Assembly (NCBI GenBank): GCA_003971905.1
Contig: RSEE01000015.1
Coordinates: forward strand, 868,001-932,000
Reading direction: 5' to 3'
DNA from: Moniliella sp. 'wahieum'
Taxonomy: Eukaryota; Basidiomycota; Moniliellomycetes; Moniliellales; Moniliellaceae
DNA: 64,000 bases
Part shown: piece after piece, positions 1 through 12,601 of the stretch
How the letters are laid out: each line of letters starts with the position of its first letter
Numbering within the stretch: position 1 is the stretch's first letter
The notes under the pieces: generated by a model
Databases searched by the model: none
Seen by the model: the letters and a program-made list of their open reading frames with translations, nothing else
Told to the model about the DNA's origin: nothing
Program-made: the position numbers and the translations under genes

Positions 1-1816
1 ACCCAGCGCAGCCCGCTTGTTTTGGACACCAGTGTCTCATCTTCCTCAGCGCAGTCCCCTTATCTTATAAGTCAGAGTTCGTCAGCTCTCACTTCACCGA
101 TACCGCCTCAGTCGTCCCTTCCATCATCCCTGGCTTCGCCGGTCTGCTGTCCACCTGTCCCTCCCCAGTCTCCCCCACCACACTTCGCCTGCCATGTCAG
201 TTGGAGGGGGCGGTGATGCGCGTTCGCAAGTCTCCAAGAAGAAGAAGAAGGGTGCCACCGTGGTTCGTATGGGGAATGTAAGGCAAGGCGGGACAGATTT
301 GGCCCTCCCCAAGCCGAAGGGAAAGGGCCAGTCCAGAAAGGGGAAAGCAGAAAAACTCGTCAAGGGAACTGATTTGCCTTCATCCCTCCTCCCTCGTGGC
401 ACAGGAGGGGGAGTCAGATGAAGCGTTTGCGCTTCGTCTGTCTCGCGAGCGACCCACCGGCCCAGTCCCTGGGAGCGAGCATACGGCAAACTTGTTACGG
501 ACAATGAGTGGGCTTTCGCTTCCTCCATCCTTGACCAACTCGGTTCTCTCCTCCTCCCCCCTCTCCCGAACAGGCATGGCGGAAAGCCCTTCTGTGACCT
601 ATCGAAAATTTGGACTGGACTTGGCTGAGACTGTGCGTGTGGTGGTCCACTCTTCCTCCGAGAAGGCCCCGCCAAATTGCGCCAAAATTCCGCCTCAAGG
701 GAAAGAGTGGAGTCCCGAGGTACATGTCCTGGCTGCTATGGTAGCACAACCGGTACAGTTGGCGGGCGTAGTCTTTCGCGCTGTGCGAGCGCAGGAGGAC
801 GAGGCGCTTGACCTGCTGAACCTGTTAAAGTCCGTACACGGTTGGCGCAAAGCAACCGGCCGTGCCCCCCAAGAGCTTCCAGATGCAGGCTGGCTCGGAC
901 TTGGACTTGCCGAACCCAACACTTGCGCATCTCTTAGAGCGCACGCACACGGAACAGTACCACCTAATGAAGCTACCGAACGATGGCCCGCCCGCGACTG
1001 GGCTTTCCACCGCGTCCACGACCGAGAAGGGCAACTCGGACCCTACTGGCGCCGATTTCGTCCGTGTCGATGCACCTCTGTGCGAGTGGTAAAGCAAGTC
1101 AAGCCAGGTGAGGGCGCCTTTACTTTCACGGGCAAGAAGCACAATGGTACCTTTTCTGGTCGATCAGGCAGTAAGGTGGCCCGCGAAGAGGAGGAGACGC
1201 TGTTAGACAAGCTCTCCCGAGCCCCGATCGTATCGCTACCATCGGCCAGCGGCAGGGCCACAGACGCGCTGGCGTGCCTGCGGCCGTGGCGGCGCGCCAA
1301 CCCTCGAGTTCACCCGGGGGAGGTAGTGGGGGGGGGATACACGTACGAACAGTGCAGGCAGATGGAGGCCACGGCACGGAAGGCTCGTACTGAGGCGCTT
1401 CAGTCTGCAGCTGCTGCGCATTCGGGCAAGGCCCTGGAGTTAAGGGCAAGGCGGCCAATTTGGCCCGGGGGGGTGCCAGCGCACACCATGCCCAGCGCGC
1501 TCAGGAGCTGGATGCAGAAATCAAGTTATGGAGTGCGCGGGCCGCCCATGCGTTGGTTGCCATGCGCCAAGACGGAACGGGTCACGTCAACCATTCCTCC
1601 AGCCAAGGGGTGAGGTGATTGATCTCCACCACCCTCTCTCACTGAGGCCATGACGGTGACGAGGGACTTGTTGCGGGATTGGGACACACGAGCCAGGGCA
1701 GGACAGGTAAGGGTGACCTGCAGATTATTACGGTGTAGGTCGACACTCGCCCAAGAACGTTGCAGTCATCAAAACCCAACATATGGCGCTTCTGGACGGG
1801 AAGGGTACCACTATGA
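1..1816 (+). CDS. DUF1771/Smr-domain protein, CUE2-like (5' end outside window)
   Basis: The C-terminal half is recognisable. A helical DUF1771-like stretch begins near 1338 with YEQCRQME and is rich in Ala, Lys, Arg and Gln. It is followed near 1618 by IDLHH and a TEAM segment (the Smr DxH motif), and near 1725-1785 by IIT-G-GRHSPKN and VAVIKPNIW, the second Smr motif. The stop is TGA at 1814-1816. Smr domains of this class are endonuclease-type RNA-cleavage modules; yeast Cue2 uses one in no-go mRNA decay. The N-terminal part (1-1300) is low-complexity, Ser/Pro- and Lys-rich, with no CUE domain that I can see; 365-405 may hold an intron. At least three frame changes (about 860, 1450 and 1635-1735) are needed. 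The true start lies left of the window or in its first 200 bases. The Smr assignment is firm; orthology to CUE2 is inference. Confidence 0.72.
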
Positions 1817-2693
1817 TGTAAACCATGGTGTCTCACCGTCCGTCCAGGAGGAGGTGAACGCACTCCCGCATTGTATTATTCGTATACACGTTTCATTCAG
1901 CCACACTCTGCATGTACGCCTCTATACCTACCCGGCAGGTATGGGACAGACTGGTTTCGGGGGTTGCCCATTAGCTTGAATGGGCGACGAGCGTACCAGT
2001 GTATATTGCTTCTCGGCATCCTTTTTGGTTGATGAATTGTCGCATGTTGTCTTCATCGATCACTACAGTGGGCGCGCAGCTATCGCAGAGTACGGTTAGC
2101 AACAGGATAGATGGTGGGTGTGAACCGAAAGGCTTGTTAGGAGTGTGGATTTTTTGCTCACATCTAGTAGTATGTGAGGCAGAGTATCGGCGATTGCTAT
2201 GACAACGAGTGGTTTGGACGTTAGCCGTGCCCCCTTTTTGGTGGATGTCTCTCTCAACTCATATCTCAAGAGAGAAATAATACCTCCCCATGGCCCTCGC
2301 CTTTTGTGCTGACTACTCTCGCTTCATCTCTTCCCTATTCGACCTCGCATTCCGAGGAGAAAACGGTCTCGTTTTCGGCACGTACGATGCATATGATCAG
2401 TTCTGCACCCTAACAGCTTCGAAGACCATCCTTACACCTCACAAATTGCTTTGCCTGGCGATGCATCGATCCGGCGGGGAAGCGACACATGAGCTACCTT
2501 CTATACTAAAAAAGAGGTCGAGGGAAAAGTTGCCACTCCCTTTTGCTGCGGTGTGGTGCTTGTGCACGTTATAGAGGACAAACAGTGATGGTGCCCGGCA
2601 CCGAAACTGTTGAGCATGTGAAAGTGTGAACGTTGAACGTAACAAAAACGAAAGAGGGGACGTATATGCAAGACCATCCTTCGGTCACTCCTA
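1817..2693. other. Intergenic gap between convergent genes
   Basis: This is the shared 3' flank of the Smr gene and the permease. The open frame at 2290-2574 has no recognisable motif or coding bias, so I do not call it. No RNA gene or repeat is seen. Confidence 0.6.
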
Positions 2694-4688
2694 TCATGAT
2701 CCGGAGGTCATGCCGTACATCCTCATGACACTGCAATGAGTGGGCAAGGGTATCATCAAAACCAGATCCAGCTCACGAAACGAATCCAACCCGTAGGTTT
2801 CGGCTCTAGCGGCTCCGGGTTCTGGCGGAACTGGGTAATCCACGGGTTGGATGGGGACTTCGCTGAGTGGGATCCACAGGGGGTGTTCCAGTGACAAACT
2901 TGTACCCCAACAAGACAAGCACATTGACGATTGGGCAGCAATAGGCTTGAGACTGAGATGAATGTCGGGCTCCTGGTTGCCTGTCACAAAGAACTCAAAA
3001 CCCCTGTCAAGAGACAGAAAGAGGATCCCAGCAGTCCAATCCAGGCCAGATACGGCTGGAACCAGCTTTGCCATGGCAGAGAGGAACGGGGAATCCCTTG
3101 GGCACGCATGGCGTAATACACACGCAGAAAAATGATGCATGTGACCACCCACTGGTACAAGGCAAGCGACGAGACGACACTCTGCAAGTACCCAAACACT
3201 TGCGTTGCACTTGAGCTCACCACCGTGTACCCCAAGGGGAAGCCCGCAGTGACAACCAGTACCGCCACCCAAGGCACACCCCACCGGTGGGTCTTGAGAA
3301 ACGCCTTGGGAGCGAATCCCATGTTGGCCAGGGCCATTGCGGAGCGGGATGCAGCAAGCGTACCTGCCGCACCGGAGCTATACGCAGATGTGATACAAAC
3401 TGCGTTGAGAATTGAGGGCAACACTTTGACACCTGCGTTGGAGGCAGCAATGACATAGGGGGATGCCGAGGCTGTACCGGACGAGTTGATAAGACGAGAA
3501 TCCGTGTAAGGGACCACCAAGCCGACACAGAAAACAAGCAAAATGTAAATCCCTCCTACCGGATAAATACGCGCTTGGCGGCACGAGGTAATGCCTGGCG
3601 TGGGTTGCGCGTTTCAGATGCCGCAGCGCAGATGGTTTCAATCCCTTGGTAACTGTACGCAGCGTTGGTGAGCGTGTACCAAAAGCCGAACCAGCGACCT
3701 CTGGCGCCCTTGAGCAAGTACTCAGCCATCGGGCCCGGATTGCGCCAGTACTGGAAACCGGTCATGTGGCCATGGGGACCGGCTCCAAGGTCCAAACAAA
3801 TGCAGAATATGACAAGACCAATAGCAGTCGTGAGTTTGACGATGGAGAAGGCGTACTCCGTCTCGCTGTAAAGACGCGTGAAGGTCAAATTGGTTGCAAG
3901 GAGAACGACGCCAAAGATGGTAATAAATACGGCCGGAGAGATGCTATCGTTCCAGTATTGGACCAACGCTGCTGCCGCAGTAAACTCTGCCGGAAGGCTG
4001 ACAAAGTTACCGTACAGCATGGCCCAACCACTAGCAAATGCCAGTCCCTTGGATACAAACATACCGCTGTGACGAACATAGAACCCGCTCACTGGTGCCA
4101 ACGTGGAAAGCTGGACAGGTTCAGGCTTTGCATCGCAGAATACAGATGGGAGAGGCTAACGTACCTCGGCTTGACAGAAGAGCATCGAACAGGCAAAGAC
4201 TCCCACAATCAAGTATCCTAGCAAAAGTGAAAGAGGTCCAGCAGTTGCCAAGGCCCTTCCCACACCAAGGAAAACACCCGTCCCGACAGAACCTGTCCCG
4301 GTTGTGGTTAATTTGATGAATGCCTGACGTCTACACTATGCCAAATAGAGAGGAAAGAGGACGTACCAGCCAAGGATATCATAGCAAGTTGGCGGGAGGT
4401 GAACGCTTCTCGAACATTATCTTGGTCAAAGAGCGTCTTGGCCAGCTCGGGATCCACGCCAGACAAATCGCCATAGCTCCGAACCTTGCCTGCGAATTGG
4501 TCCAACTTGTTCACTTTGACCTCTACCTTCTCGTCGAATAAGACTTTGTCATCCAAGTCGGCCTGTTCATCCGTCGCGGCTGCTGCGAGAGCGGCATGAG
4601 AGTCGTAGAGTGTGGTGGGGACATATCCGCCGTCGGGGAGCTGGGACTTGTCTGACGGACTCGCAGAGTGGTGGATGGACTCCGACAT
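2694..4688 (-). CDS. Amino-acid permease (yeast AAT/APC family)
   Basis: Plasma-membrane amino-acid/proton symporter of about 560 residues, normal for the family. A hydrophilic cytosolic N-terminus of about 100 residues leads into the first transmembrane helix motif MISLAGSVGTGVFLGVG. That motif is assembled across an intron at 4293-4366 (GTACGT donor, GACAG acceptor). A second intron at 4111-4164 precedes LSTLAPVSGFYVRH. The ETEYAFSIVK segment, the GIETICAAASETRNPRQALPRA loop and further membrane helices follow, all matching the amino-acid permease core. One base is missing near 3557 (KRVFIR to VGGIYILL). More frame changes occur near 2985 and 2900, within the last membrane spans. The acidic C-terminal tail ends with a RELDLV-type motif. 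Substrate range cannot be told from sequence. The start is the first Met, followed by a Ser-rich leader. Confidence 0.9.
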
Positions 4689-6149
4689 GATGGTGGGGAC
4701 AAGAAGACAAGGCGACAGGAAACACCGACGAGAGTCTATTATTAGTGTGCATCTTTTTTCTTTGGGACTGGGTCATATTGATCGAGTGTGGTGGATGTGG
4801 AGGCGGCGCGGTATGGCCCGGTAAGACGATGTGGGGGGGGCTTGACTGTCACCTTGAGGCTTGTGAATGGGGGGAAAGCGATATAATTCCACATGGCCGT
4901 ACTGCGGCTGCGGTAAGTATGAATATTGGATGCAGTGCCGCTGCTAATGCGTGCATGTGCGAGCGTGTGCTTCCATCTATAGTTGGCTGAATCGCGCCAC
5001 GATTGGTCGCAGCGATGGGTGACGGATGGATGATGGGTGGATTTGACTTGGCCAGTGCTGGCAGCACATCCGGCACGGCGGGACTGTCCACACCGCAGTT
5101 CACTCGAAGCTTTTGACGCGAGCACGGGGGCAGAGCAAGGCAGGGCAGGGGCAGGGCAGAGCAGGGCAGAGCGCGCCGAAGAGAGACCCTATCTTATCTG
5201 CTCCACACTGTGGCAAGAGCACACGGCCAAAGCATTCGGGTGGGCAAATGCGCACGACCCATGCATGACCTTATGGGTGACCGAGCAGGCAGCCCTCTGC
5301 GTCCCTGTTTTCTTCCGAGAACAGCGCATTATGTATGTGTGTAGTCGCTCGAGCTTGCGCCTCCCGACGGAAGAGTGGGGGCATATGGGATGTGGATGAA
5401 CGTAACGCGTAATGAAGAGAAAGACACCTTGAGTTGTATGCAACGTGGTTCGTACCTCCATCCACAACTTCATCAAGATCACAATGTATGTTGTGTGACC
5501 ACACACGTGTGGGAGAAGGTTCCCACAGCATACAGAAGCAATAAGCCTACTACTACATACAAAAATACTAATAGTATAGGCACGGCTAATATGCGGCTCT
5601 ATACTTTTTGTACGTTGATATGCGAGTGTATCTTCCACTCTGTCCTTTCTCTTCACGCTCCCCTCTGCCCCTTTTTTTCTTCCTTGAAGCTTGAACGTTG
5701 AACGTTGAACAGCTTGAAGGCTTAAGCTCTGTTGAGACATGTGGCATCCAATAAGGACACCTCAGGCCTCAGGCCTCATGGGCCTGATGGGCTGGATGTA
5801 TATACTAGGAACAGAGATCAGCCTGATCTGCTCCACAATACGACGCAAAAAGACCACCTCATCTTCTCGCTCTTCCTATAAAATGAGTCACGTGGCTAGT
5901 GGATCTTCCTTATTTATACACTGGCGCGAGAAGCCACGTGCCTTAGACCACATACTATGTATGGGAACCGCAAGCAGATTCGCTTTCCTACATATATATG
6001 GAGCGTCTCTTCTTGTGGATCAGTTGTATTCAACCCCGTATGATGAGGATGTGGAGACTGTGGGGTAACCTTTACCCCCATCACACTATTCCACACACCC
6101 CGTAGTCGCGTAAAGTCCAGTGAGTGACAAACCGTAATAGAGAGGTAAT
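4689..6149. other. Intergenic region upstream of the permease
   Basis: Contains the permease promoter side. No protein is recognised; the open frames here lack motifs. It carries a heptad tract at 5685-5712 and a TCAGGCC pair at 5762-5775, annotated or discussed separately. A GCAGGGCA-type tandem lies near 5135-5170. Confidence 0.6.
5685..5712. repeat. 7-bp tandem tract, mixed units in phase
   Basis: Four consecutive heptads: one TGAAGCT, two TGAACGT and one TGAACAG. The change from AGCT to ACGT keeps the 7-bp phase. Confidence 0.85.
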
Positions 6150-7383
6150 GCCCACCATATGTTCTCTATTCCAGTGCTCGATGTTACTACAACACTTTCA
6201 ACACTGTGCGCCGTCGCATGCTGGCCAACACACTCCATCATTTTGTCCCAACTCCTTTCTTTGGGCTGGTGGATCATGGTTTCATCACCCACACACAGCT
6301 TTGGGTCGTGTCGGACGGGAATGAGACGGGTGTTGTGTCGGCCGAGGACATCCGGCAGGGCGATCCCCTCGCCCTGTTTTTCTTCTCAATTGCAGAAAGG
6401 AGAAGTTGCCGCTGAGGCACCCTGTGATGGCGTACCTGGATGAGATTACCATTGTTCGGACAAGAACCAGGCATTACCGGCCGAGCTGCGGAAATTTTGG
6501 AAGACGACACGTCAGACCTCGCACTCAATCTGCGCAAGTGCGTCGAGCGAGACCGGGACCTGATTCTCGGGAAGATGGACTCTAGGTACTGATGGGTACG
6601 TGTGAGTGGGAGGGGTGGACTGTCGCCGATCGTGGCTCACTGGCCAGCCTGAGGCATGACATGCCCAAAGTTGATGGCATCATCCGTGAGGGACGCCTCT
6701 TACTATGGCGGCACAGTACTCAGACTAAGCTGCCCCACCTGCTCCGAACCATGCAGATCGAGGGCGAGTTGGACAATGTGCTGGCCGATATTGACGGCTT
6801 CATCTGAAAGGAGTTCAGACGGAACCGGGCCGATAAGGACTCCCAAAGTACAAAGGATGATCGCTTCGACATGCTCCAGAAGTTTGACGATGGCGATGGT
6901 CGCAATTTGGTCGGCAACAGCAACAAGCACAGTTCTGCCTCTCATCAATTCCATCGCAGCCCTGCCTCCGGCTCAGCGATAAAACAGGTCGAAGTTGGTT
7001 TGCAGCTCCGCACGCGGTGCCGCTCCACGCGCAGCATGTCCTTGCGTGAGCACATCATAGCTTGCACCCGCACCCAGTCGAAGTTTGATGCATTACATGA
7101 AGCAGTGCGGGAGCCCGTTCTTCATCTCATAATGCGCTCCATCCCCGATACCCACATCCACAACGAGCCCACCGTGGAAGAAGTGGATGGGACGAGGTGT
7201 AAGAGGAAGGCAACGCGCACTGACTACTGCGTGATGGGACCTGGATCAATCGGAGGATCAGGAATGGAGGTGGACCACACGCTGCGCGATTTGGGAACGC
7301 AGGAGGCGCGGGCTGCGTACCCGAAGGTGATACATCGGAAAACACACATGATAATCCAATCTCAACGGTTGTATCGCTATTAG
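6150..7383 (+). mobile_element. Decayed non-LTR (LINE-like) reverse transcriptase
   Basis: Three frames together give a run of reverse-transcriptase motifs. LVDHGFITHT and DGNETGVVSAEDIRQGDPLA with FFFSIA (6206-6415) match the RQGDPLSP block. VMAYLDEITIV (about 6424-6456) matches the catalytic YxDD box, but with E in place of the second D. EILEDDTSDLALNLRKC (about 6491-6540) matches the following GLxLNxxKC block. The reading frame changes between each block and is stopped at about 6592. Downstream, 6871-7383 encodes an open stretch with HEAVREPVLHLIMR and EEVDGTR-KRKATRTDYC, possibly the C-terminal part of the same polyprotein. No terminal repeats or poly-A tail were found. This is a dead copy; the boundaries are approximate. 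Confidence 0.62.
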
Positions 7384-7767
7384 CGTCGCCGTTGGCCTGG
7401 TAAAAAACTGTATGCTGTGGACGGACAACGACCCCGCTTTTGATTTCCATCAGCCAGAAAAAAGAGGATGTGGGTCGGTAGCAACAGTTGCAGTAGTATA
7501 CTCTGTTTAACGCAACAGAGAGAGCCTATAGACACCTTATATTATTAAGTGGGGTTTTGAGGCTGCGGGAGGCCCCCGAGTAGCCGAAATGATCATGCCG
7601 GTTAGGCCTTAATAGGTGGGGATGTGAGATCTTGAAAACTCTCTCTGGCCAACAACAACTTAAAACGGTTAATAGCCGGTTTAATGGCCTTAATGTGTCT
7701 CGCTGTGGCTACGGCACTGGAAATCACCTAATGAGCTGTGGAAAAAAATCCAGCCGCTGTTTGATGT

Positions 7768-7787
7768 TGATCGATGATCGATGATCA
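7768..7787. repeat. TGATCGA heptad tract
   Basis: Two perfect TGATCGA units followed in phase by TGATCA. Part of the window-wide heptad family. Confidence 0.8.
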
Positions 7788-9172
7788 CGTTGGCACATGC
7801 GACAGAGCGACACGGAGAGGGTTAAACGTGTTAAACGTTGAGCGTAGTGTTGAACGTTGGACGTGGTGACATGTGCCAAGCGCTGAGCGCTCGCTGAGCA
7901 GCGTTCTCTGAGGGACTTGGAGACGCCAGAGGTGCAGTCGCGGTGTGGTGAGCGGAAGGTTCTGAGGCTTGTGATTATAAGGTTTAGCGATTGGTTGTTG
8001 CATGTTGGTAGAGCTCAAAAGACCAGTCCGGCCAGTTGCGTCTGTTTATAGTTTCTGGGTCCGATTGAATACCGAGGGAGAGGTTACATGTTACAGAGGA
8101 AAAGGAAGAGCTGTGCCATATCCACCACACCGAGACGGGAACGACAACACCGCCGAGCGGGTTCCTGTCTACTGCGACTTGCGCCGATCCAGTGCCTTGA
8201 AGGTTTCTGGGTCCAGCAGAAGCCAGCAGCGCCAGCACCGAGCGGACTGCTCCTGTGGCTTGCCGGTTGTTGATCACATGTTACACTCGGCACAGCACGC
8301 GGGCAGCTTCCGCCTGCTTCCGATCCTATTTGCCGCTCTGGCCGATCTGACGCGTGGCGCGTGATGCGGGATGCAATGGTGGATGGTCGATGATCAATTA
8401 ATCGATGATGCATGTGACGCAGGGTACACGACGCATGGGGTCACAGAGGATCGGCAAAGAGGCACTAGGGGGCACTGCGGTTACATTGGGAGCCGAGGGC
8501 TGGACAGACTGCCTTAGTGCACGGACAGGCGGGGGCGGATCGGTGTAAAGCTTAAAGTAAAGAAGAGAGGTAGATCCGGTTTCAGTCGCCAGGCACTACG
8601 TCACTTGGTCACTAGCCGATGCATGATGCGTGATGCATGGTGGAGGAATAAGCTTGTGTATTGCAACGCCAGCAGAATAACAAAGCGGCTGTCGTGTGGG
8701 CGGGGCGCTCGGCATAGCTGGCGTTGCAGGCACACAAGCGTGCAACGGGAAGGGCACTTTTGGGCCATGGAAGGCTATGGAGCACGGCCCCGTTGCGCTT
8801 GGCCTGAGGGCCTGAGGTGACGGTGAGGCATCATTTAGTTCACTTGTCCTCCGATCCATCTTCATAGCTTCATCAACCATTCCAAGCCCTTACCGCATTA
8901 CCTCACCATCAAACATCTACTGCCTGCAGGCGTGTCGAAGAGAGACGGGGGCGCTGCGCAAGACCGAAGAAGGATGGGGAGTGTCTCATCAAGCACCAAA
9001 CAAGCAAGCGCCCAGCGCTGGCCATCGACCATCCATGGAGTAAAATATGAGCGGCTGAACTCGATGGCATGATCGACATGATGATGCATGACATATGATG
9101 CGTGATCGACGAGATCATCGATCAATATGAAATGCTCCCATGGAGTGCACTGAACCTCTCATCGATTCAGTG

Positions 9173-9200
9173 TCACATGTCACGCGTCACATGTCACACG
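9173..9200. repeat. TCA+palindrome heptad tract with alternating units
   Basis: Four in-phase heptads whose last four bases are CATG, CGCG, CATG and ACG-type. Three of the four tetranucleotides are self-complementary. Confidence 0.85.
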
Positions 9201-9982
9201 CCATTAGGATCTGCTGCTACATGCTATGGGGAGGTGTATGCGCAACGAGGCAGTGAGGTTGAACGTTGACGTTGAGGTTGAATGAACGTGAACGGAACTC
9301 AGCAAGTACTCATATACTCACTCAGTGCACCGCCCCACCAGCAATGTCCATGTCACGCTTGCACCAGGCGTGGCGTGGGGTCGATTGCATTAAGCATCGC
9401 AGATTGCACCCTCCACTATCCAATCCCCACTGCGGCAGGCGCAGGAGTAGGCCAGCGCCGGGCCTAGGGGAGAGGATGTGCGTAGCGGTGTCTCGCAACG
9501 CTAAAATGTTTTACTGCGGTTCTGCCGCCCTGCCGATCCAATGGGGCTGGCTGGCGGTCTGCCGGTGCCCCAGCATACTGGGTGTTTTTCTTCGCGACCT
9601 ACTCTCCATCCCCCCAGGCCCCAGGCCACATCCGCCAGCATCTACTGCAACGGTTCAGTAGTTCAGTACTGAGTGTACTGACGTATGGATGTACCTGCTG
9701 ATGCAGAAGATCGATCGATGATCAATGAAATTTGATCATCTCGATCATCTCCCCAGAGCGACATGTGATGCTTTTGCCCCGGCAGTAGATGCTCCGAAGG
9801 ACTTGAATTATAGTGCCTCGTCCATCCAGCCACATCCCACTGGCCGTCCACCACCCCGCCATCATGCCCCCATTCTGCTCCTCCTCACCCAACACCCTCG
9901 ACGCTCTTCCTGGCAGCAGCAACCCCATCTTCCCACCTATTAACCACCTCCGTCCTGCTTCGCCCATCTCTTCTCACAGGCC

Positions 9983-11863
9983 GTGGCGTCCGCGGATGAA
10001 CTGACGATGGAGCAATCATCTCCACATTCGCCCACTCGTGTCATCACCCACCCGCACCGGCCTCACAGCCGCCACCGCCGGGCCCAGACGCTCAACCCGC
10101 ACTCCCTCAACCGCCTGCTTCCATCCACCTCCCTGCCCTCATCCAGTGCCTTGCTCGATGTGACCCGCGATGTCAGCAACATTACTGCAGCTGCCAACTC
10201 GGCCTGCAACCTCCACCGAGCACAACTTCCAAGTCTTCTTCAGCCACCCCTCCTTTTCTCACTCGTCCTCCACCCCACCAACGCTCCCATTCCCGCTCTC
10301 AGTCGCGCACCTTTGCCGCCTTCCTTTGGCTGCTCCATCACTTGCACCTTCGGGTGTCTCCACCCACCTTTCATCTTCCCCGTCGCCCCCAAGGCCAGTT
10401 GGTTTGCAAAACTCGGACCCGATACCAGTTCCCATCGTTACTGCCCCAACGCCTACTCGCCCTACTGGAGTGCGTGGCTGGTCTTTCCCACGATCTCAGG
10501 TAAGGGTACACTCTCGTTGCTGGAAAACGGTGCTGACTGGACGTTGCAGCCGACATCCATCACTTCACAGCATGAGAGTCCACAAGGACGTACAACTGAA
10601 GAACAGACCCGCCTGTCTCAATTCTCGTTTGGTAAACCTTCATCTACCCCGTCTGTTTTCCCCCCCGCGTGCCAGCAGGACTCGTGCCTGCGACAAATAC
10701 CAATGCTTCACTTTCACCTACACCCGTCTCTGGAGCAGGGATGTCACGCTCGCGTCCTTCCCGACGCCACACTCAAAGTGTCAATCTCTCCATCTCGCTT
10801 CGTGCTCCTGTGGACGCAGAATGTGCCCATCGCTCAGTCCAGGCATTGAATGGGCTTACGGGCCCAAATGAGCCCGGGGCGGATTCGCAAGACCAAGCTA
10901 CCTTAGCCTCCCCTCTTGCTTCCCCTGTTTTGCCTCACTCGCAAGATCTCTCTCCGTTGCCGTCTCCGAGGCTTGAACTGCACATCTTGAGCGCTGCTTT
11001 GGGGGCATCCCCCACACCTACGCCCGTGACGGCTCGGCTGAGAGATGACCCCGAGTTGGCTTTGGCGTTAAAGCAAGCCGAGACGCAAACCGTGTTGATC
11101 AGTTCGGATCGCTCACGGGGGAAACGGAAAGTCGGTCCGGTTTCGTTTTCCAGTCGAAGTCATCGAGGAGAGTACCCCGCTGGATGTGGAGGAAGAGGAG
11201 ACACCTCCTGCCGTTTCTTCTGGATCCCCTTCGTCGGACCTAGGGAGGACCCAGACGGAGCTGGAGGACGCCGTGGTCCTCAGTGCGGCTGCGTTGCACA
11301 AGGTGGAATGCCTCAAGAGACAGGCAACGATGCGGGTATATCCCCAAACGGAAGAAGAGCAGGCCGAGTGTCAACCCTTGATTGACCTCGATTTCCTCTG
11401 CAACGTGGAGACGGAGCTGAATGCTCTCCAGCCCTCCCGTCCCACCTGGAGCGGGAATGAGCTGGAATTGCCTGCGCTATCTCCCTCACTGTCTGGGTGC
11501 GCGAGCAGTGAGCCATCTCCCTTGCCACCCCCCTTGCCCTTGGCGGATCTGCCCGAGCCACACGCAGAGCTCACACTAACCGAGCAAGACAGTTCTCCAC
11601 GCTTCTTTTCAAACGGTCTAGGCATCTCAGGAGTGTCAGGATTGGACAGTCTTCCACCAAGCTACCAATTTTCTGCTCTCTCTCACGCCTCTTTTCAGGG
11701 AAAACGCGGCCACCGCCGCGCCCATTCATCCGCTGTGCCTAGCCTCGCCTTGGAAACCCACTTCCCGCCCGTGTCCAAGCTTCAAATGCCGCCGTTGCCA
11801 TACCCCCTCCAAGTGGATCCGATTCATGAGGACGACCCTTTCTGCGGCGCCTCCTTTGCGTGA
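9983..11863 (+). CDS. Ser/Pro-rich protein, function unknown
   Basis: I do not recognise this protein. It is of low complexity and rich in Ser, Pro, Thr and His for about 300 residues, then acidic and more ordered from about 11140 (VEVIEESTPLDVEEEE, then LDFLCNVETELNALQ). An intron at 10500-10549 (GTAAGG donor, CTGAC branch site, TTGCAG acceptor) is convincing. Frame changes are needed near 10200, 10640 and 11140. Three basic sites resemble AGC/NDR-kinase targets: HRRAQT near the start, RRHTQS in the middle and HRRAHS near the end, the first and last fitting HxRxxS/T. This suggests, without proof, a regulated scaffold or polarity protein. The stop is at 11863. The start at 9983 is the first Met of the frame; the Met at 10007 is an alternative. 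Confidence 0.6.
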
Positions 11864-12601
11864 ATCGCGATTGTAGCACACCATGCACATCACTCTCACC
11901 CCTCTCCTTCTGTTATCTCTCTCCACACTCCCACCCCACCCCTTATCGTCATCGTAAGCCTCGATAATACGACACGTCAAGCTTTCGTGCGTTTCCTTTG
12001 GCTTCCTCTCTGTCGTCACCGCGTCAGTGCGTCAACCTCGGCGACCCTCAACTCTCAACTCTCCACCCTAACAGCTAAAGCACCTAAGCCAAACACGCGT
12101 GTACCTCTGTCACACAAATCAAACCCGGTCCCTTGTGCATCTACCCCTCGAGTTGTGAGAGTGATCTTGTTTATGTGAGTGTATGCTATACTGTGAGTGC
12201 ATTGCTGTTCATGTCAGACTCTGGCAATGGTCACGCCCATGGACGATGTAAGACCACATCCCGATTGTGCACCTATATAGCTAGCTGCATGAAAACGTTA
12301 GTACAGAACATGTTGACCCGGCCCAGAACGGTTCCGATGCGGAAAGCTGACAGCTCGGGTTGGACAAAGTGCTGCGGACCGCAAGTGGCTCAGGGCGGAG
12401 GGAAGACTCGAACTACTGTTGCCCAATGCCTTCAATGGTTTGACCCCGCGTTGTCTCCAATACCTCTCTACACCACTGTAGCTCTCACACAGCTTACGGT
12501 TACGTTTACACTGCCCATCTCCTTGTCACCAACATACGGGAGATACAGATGAGAATAGATGGCATCGAACAGAGGAGTAATAAGGAGAGGGAACTCCACG
12601 T
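11864..12601. other. Intergenic gap between convergent genes
   Basis: Shared 3' flank of the Ser/Pro-rich gene and MBP1. The open frame at 12133-12552 lacks motifs. Nothing else seen. Confidence 0.6.

Larger units (their letters stand above)
7384..9982. other. Intergenic, repeat-rich
   Basis: No gene recognised. Rich in ATGATCGATGATC- and ATGCATGATGC-type words (7768-7787, 8618-8640, 9060-9125) and TCACATG words (9173-9200). The several open frames of 60-130 codons have no motifs and overlap these repeats. Confidence 0.6.

Noticed and set aside
2290-2574. 94-codon open frame downstream of the Smr gene
   Set aside because: No motif or homology; composition like the flanking non-coding DNA.
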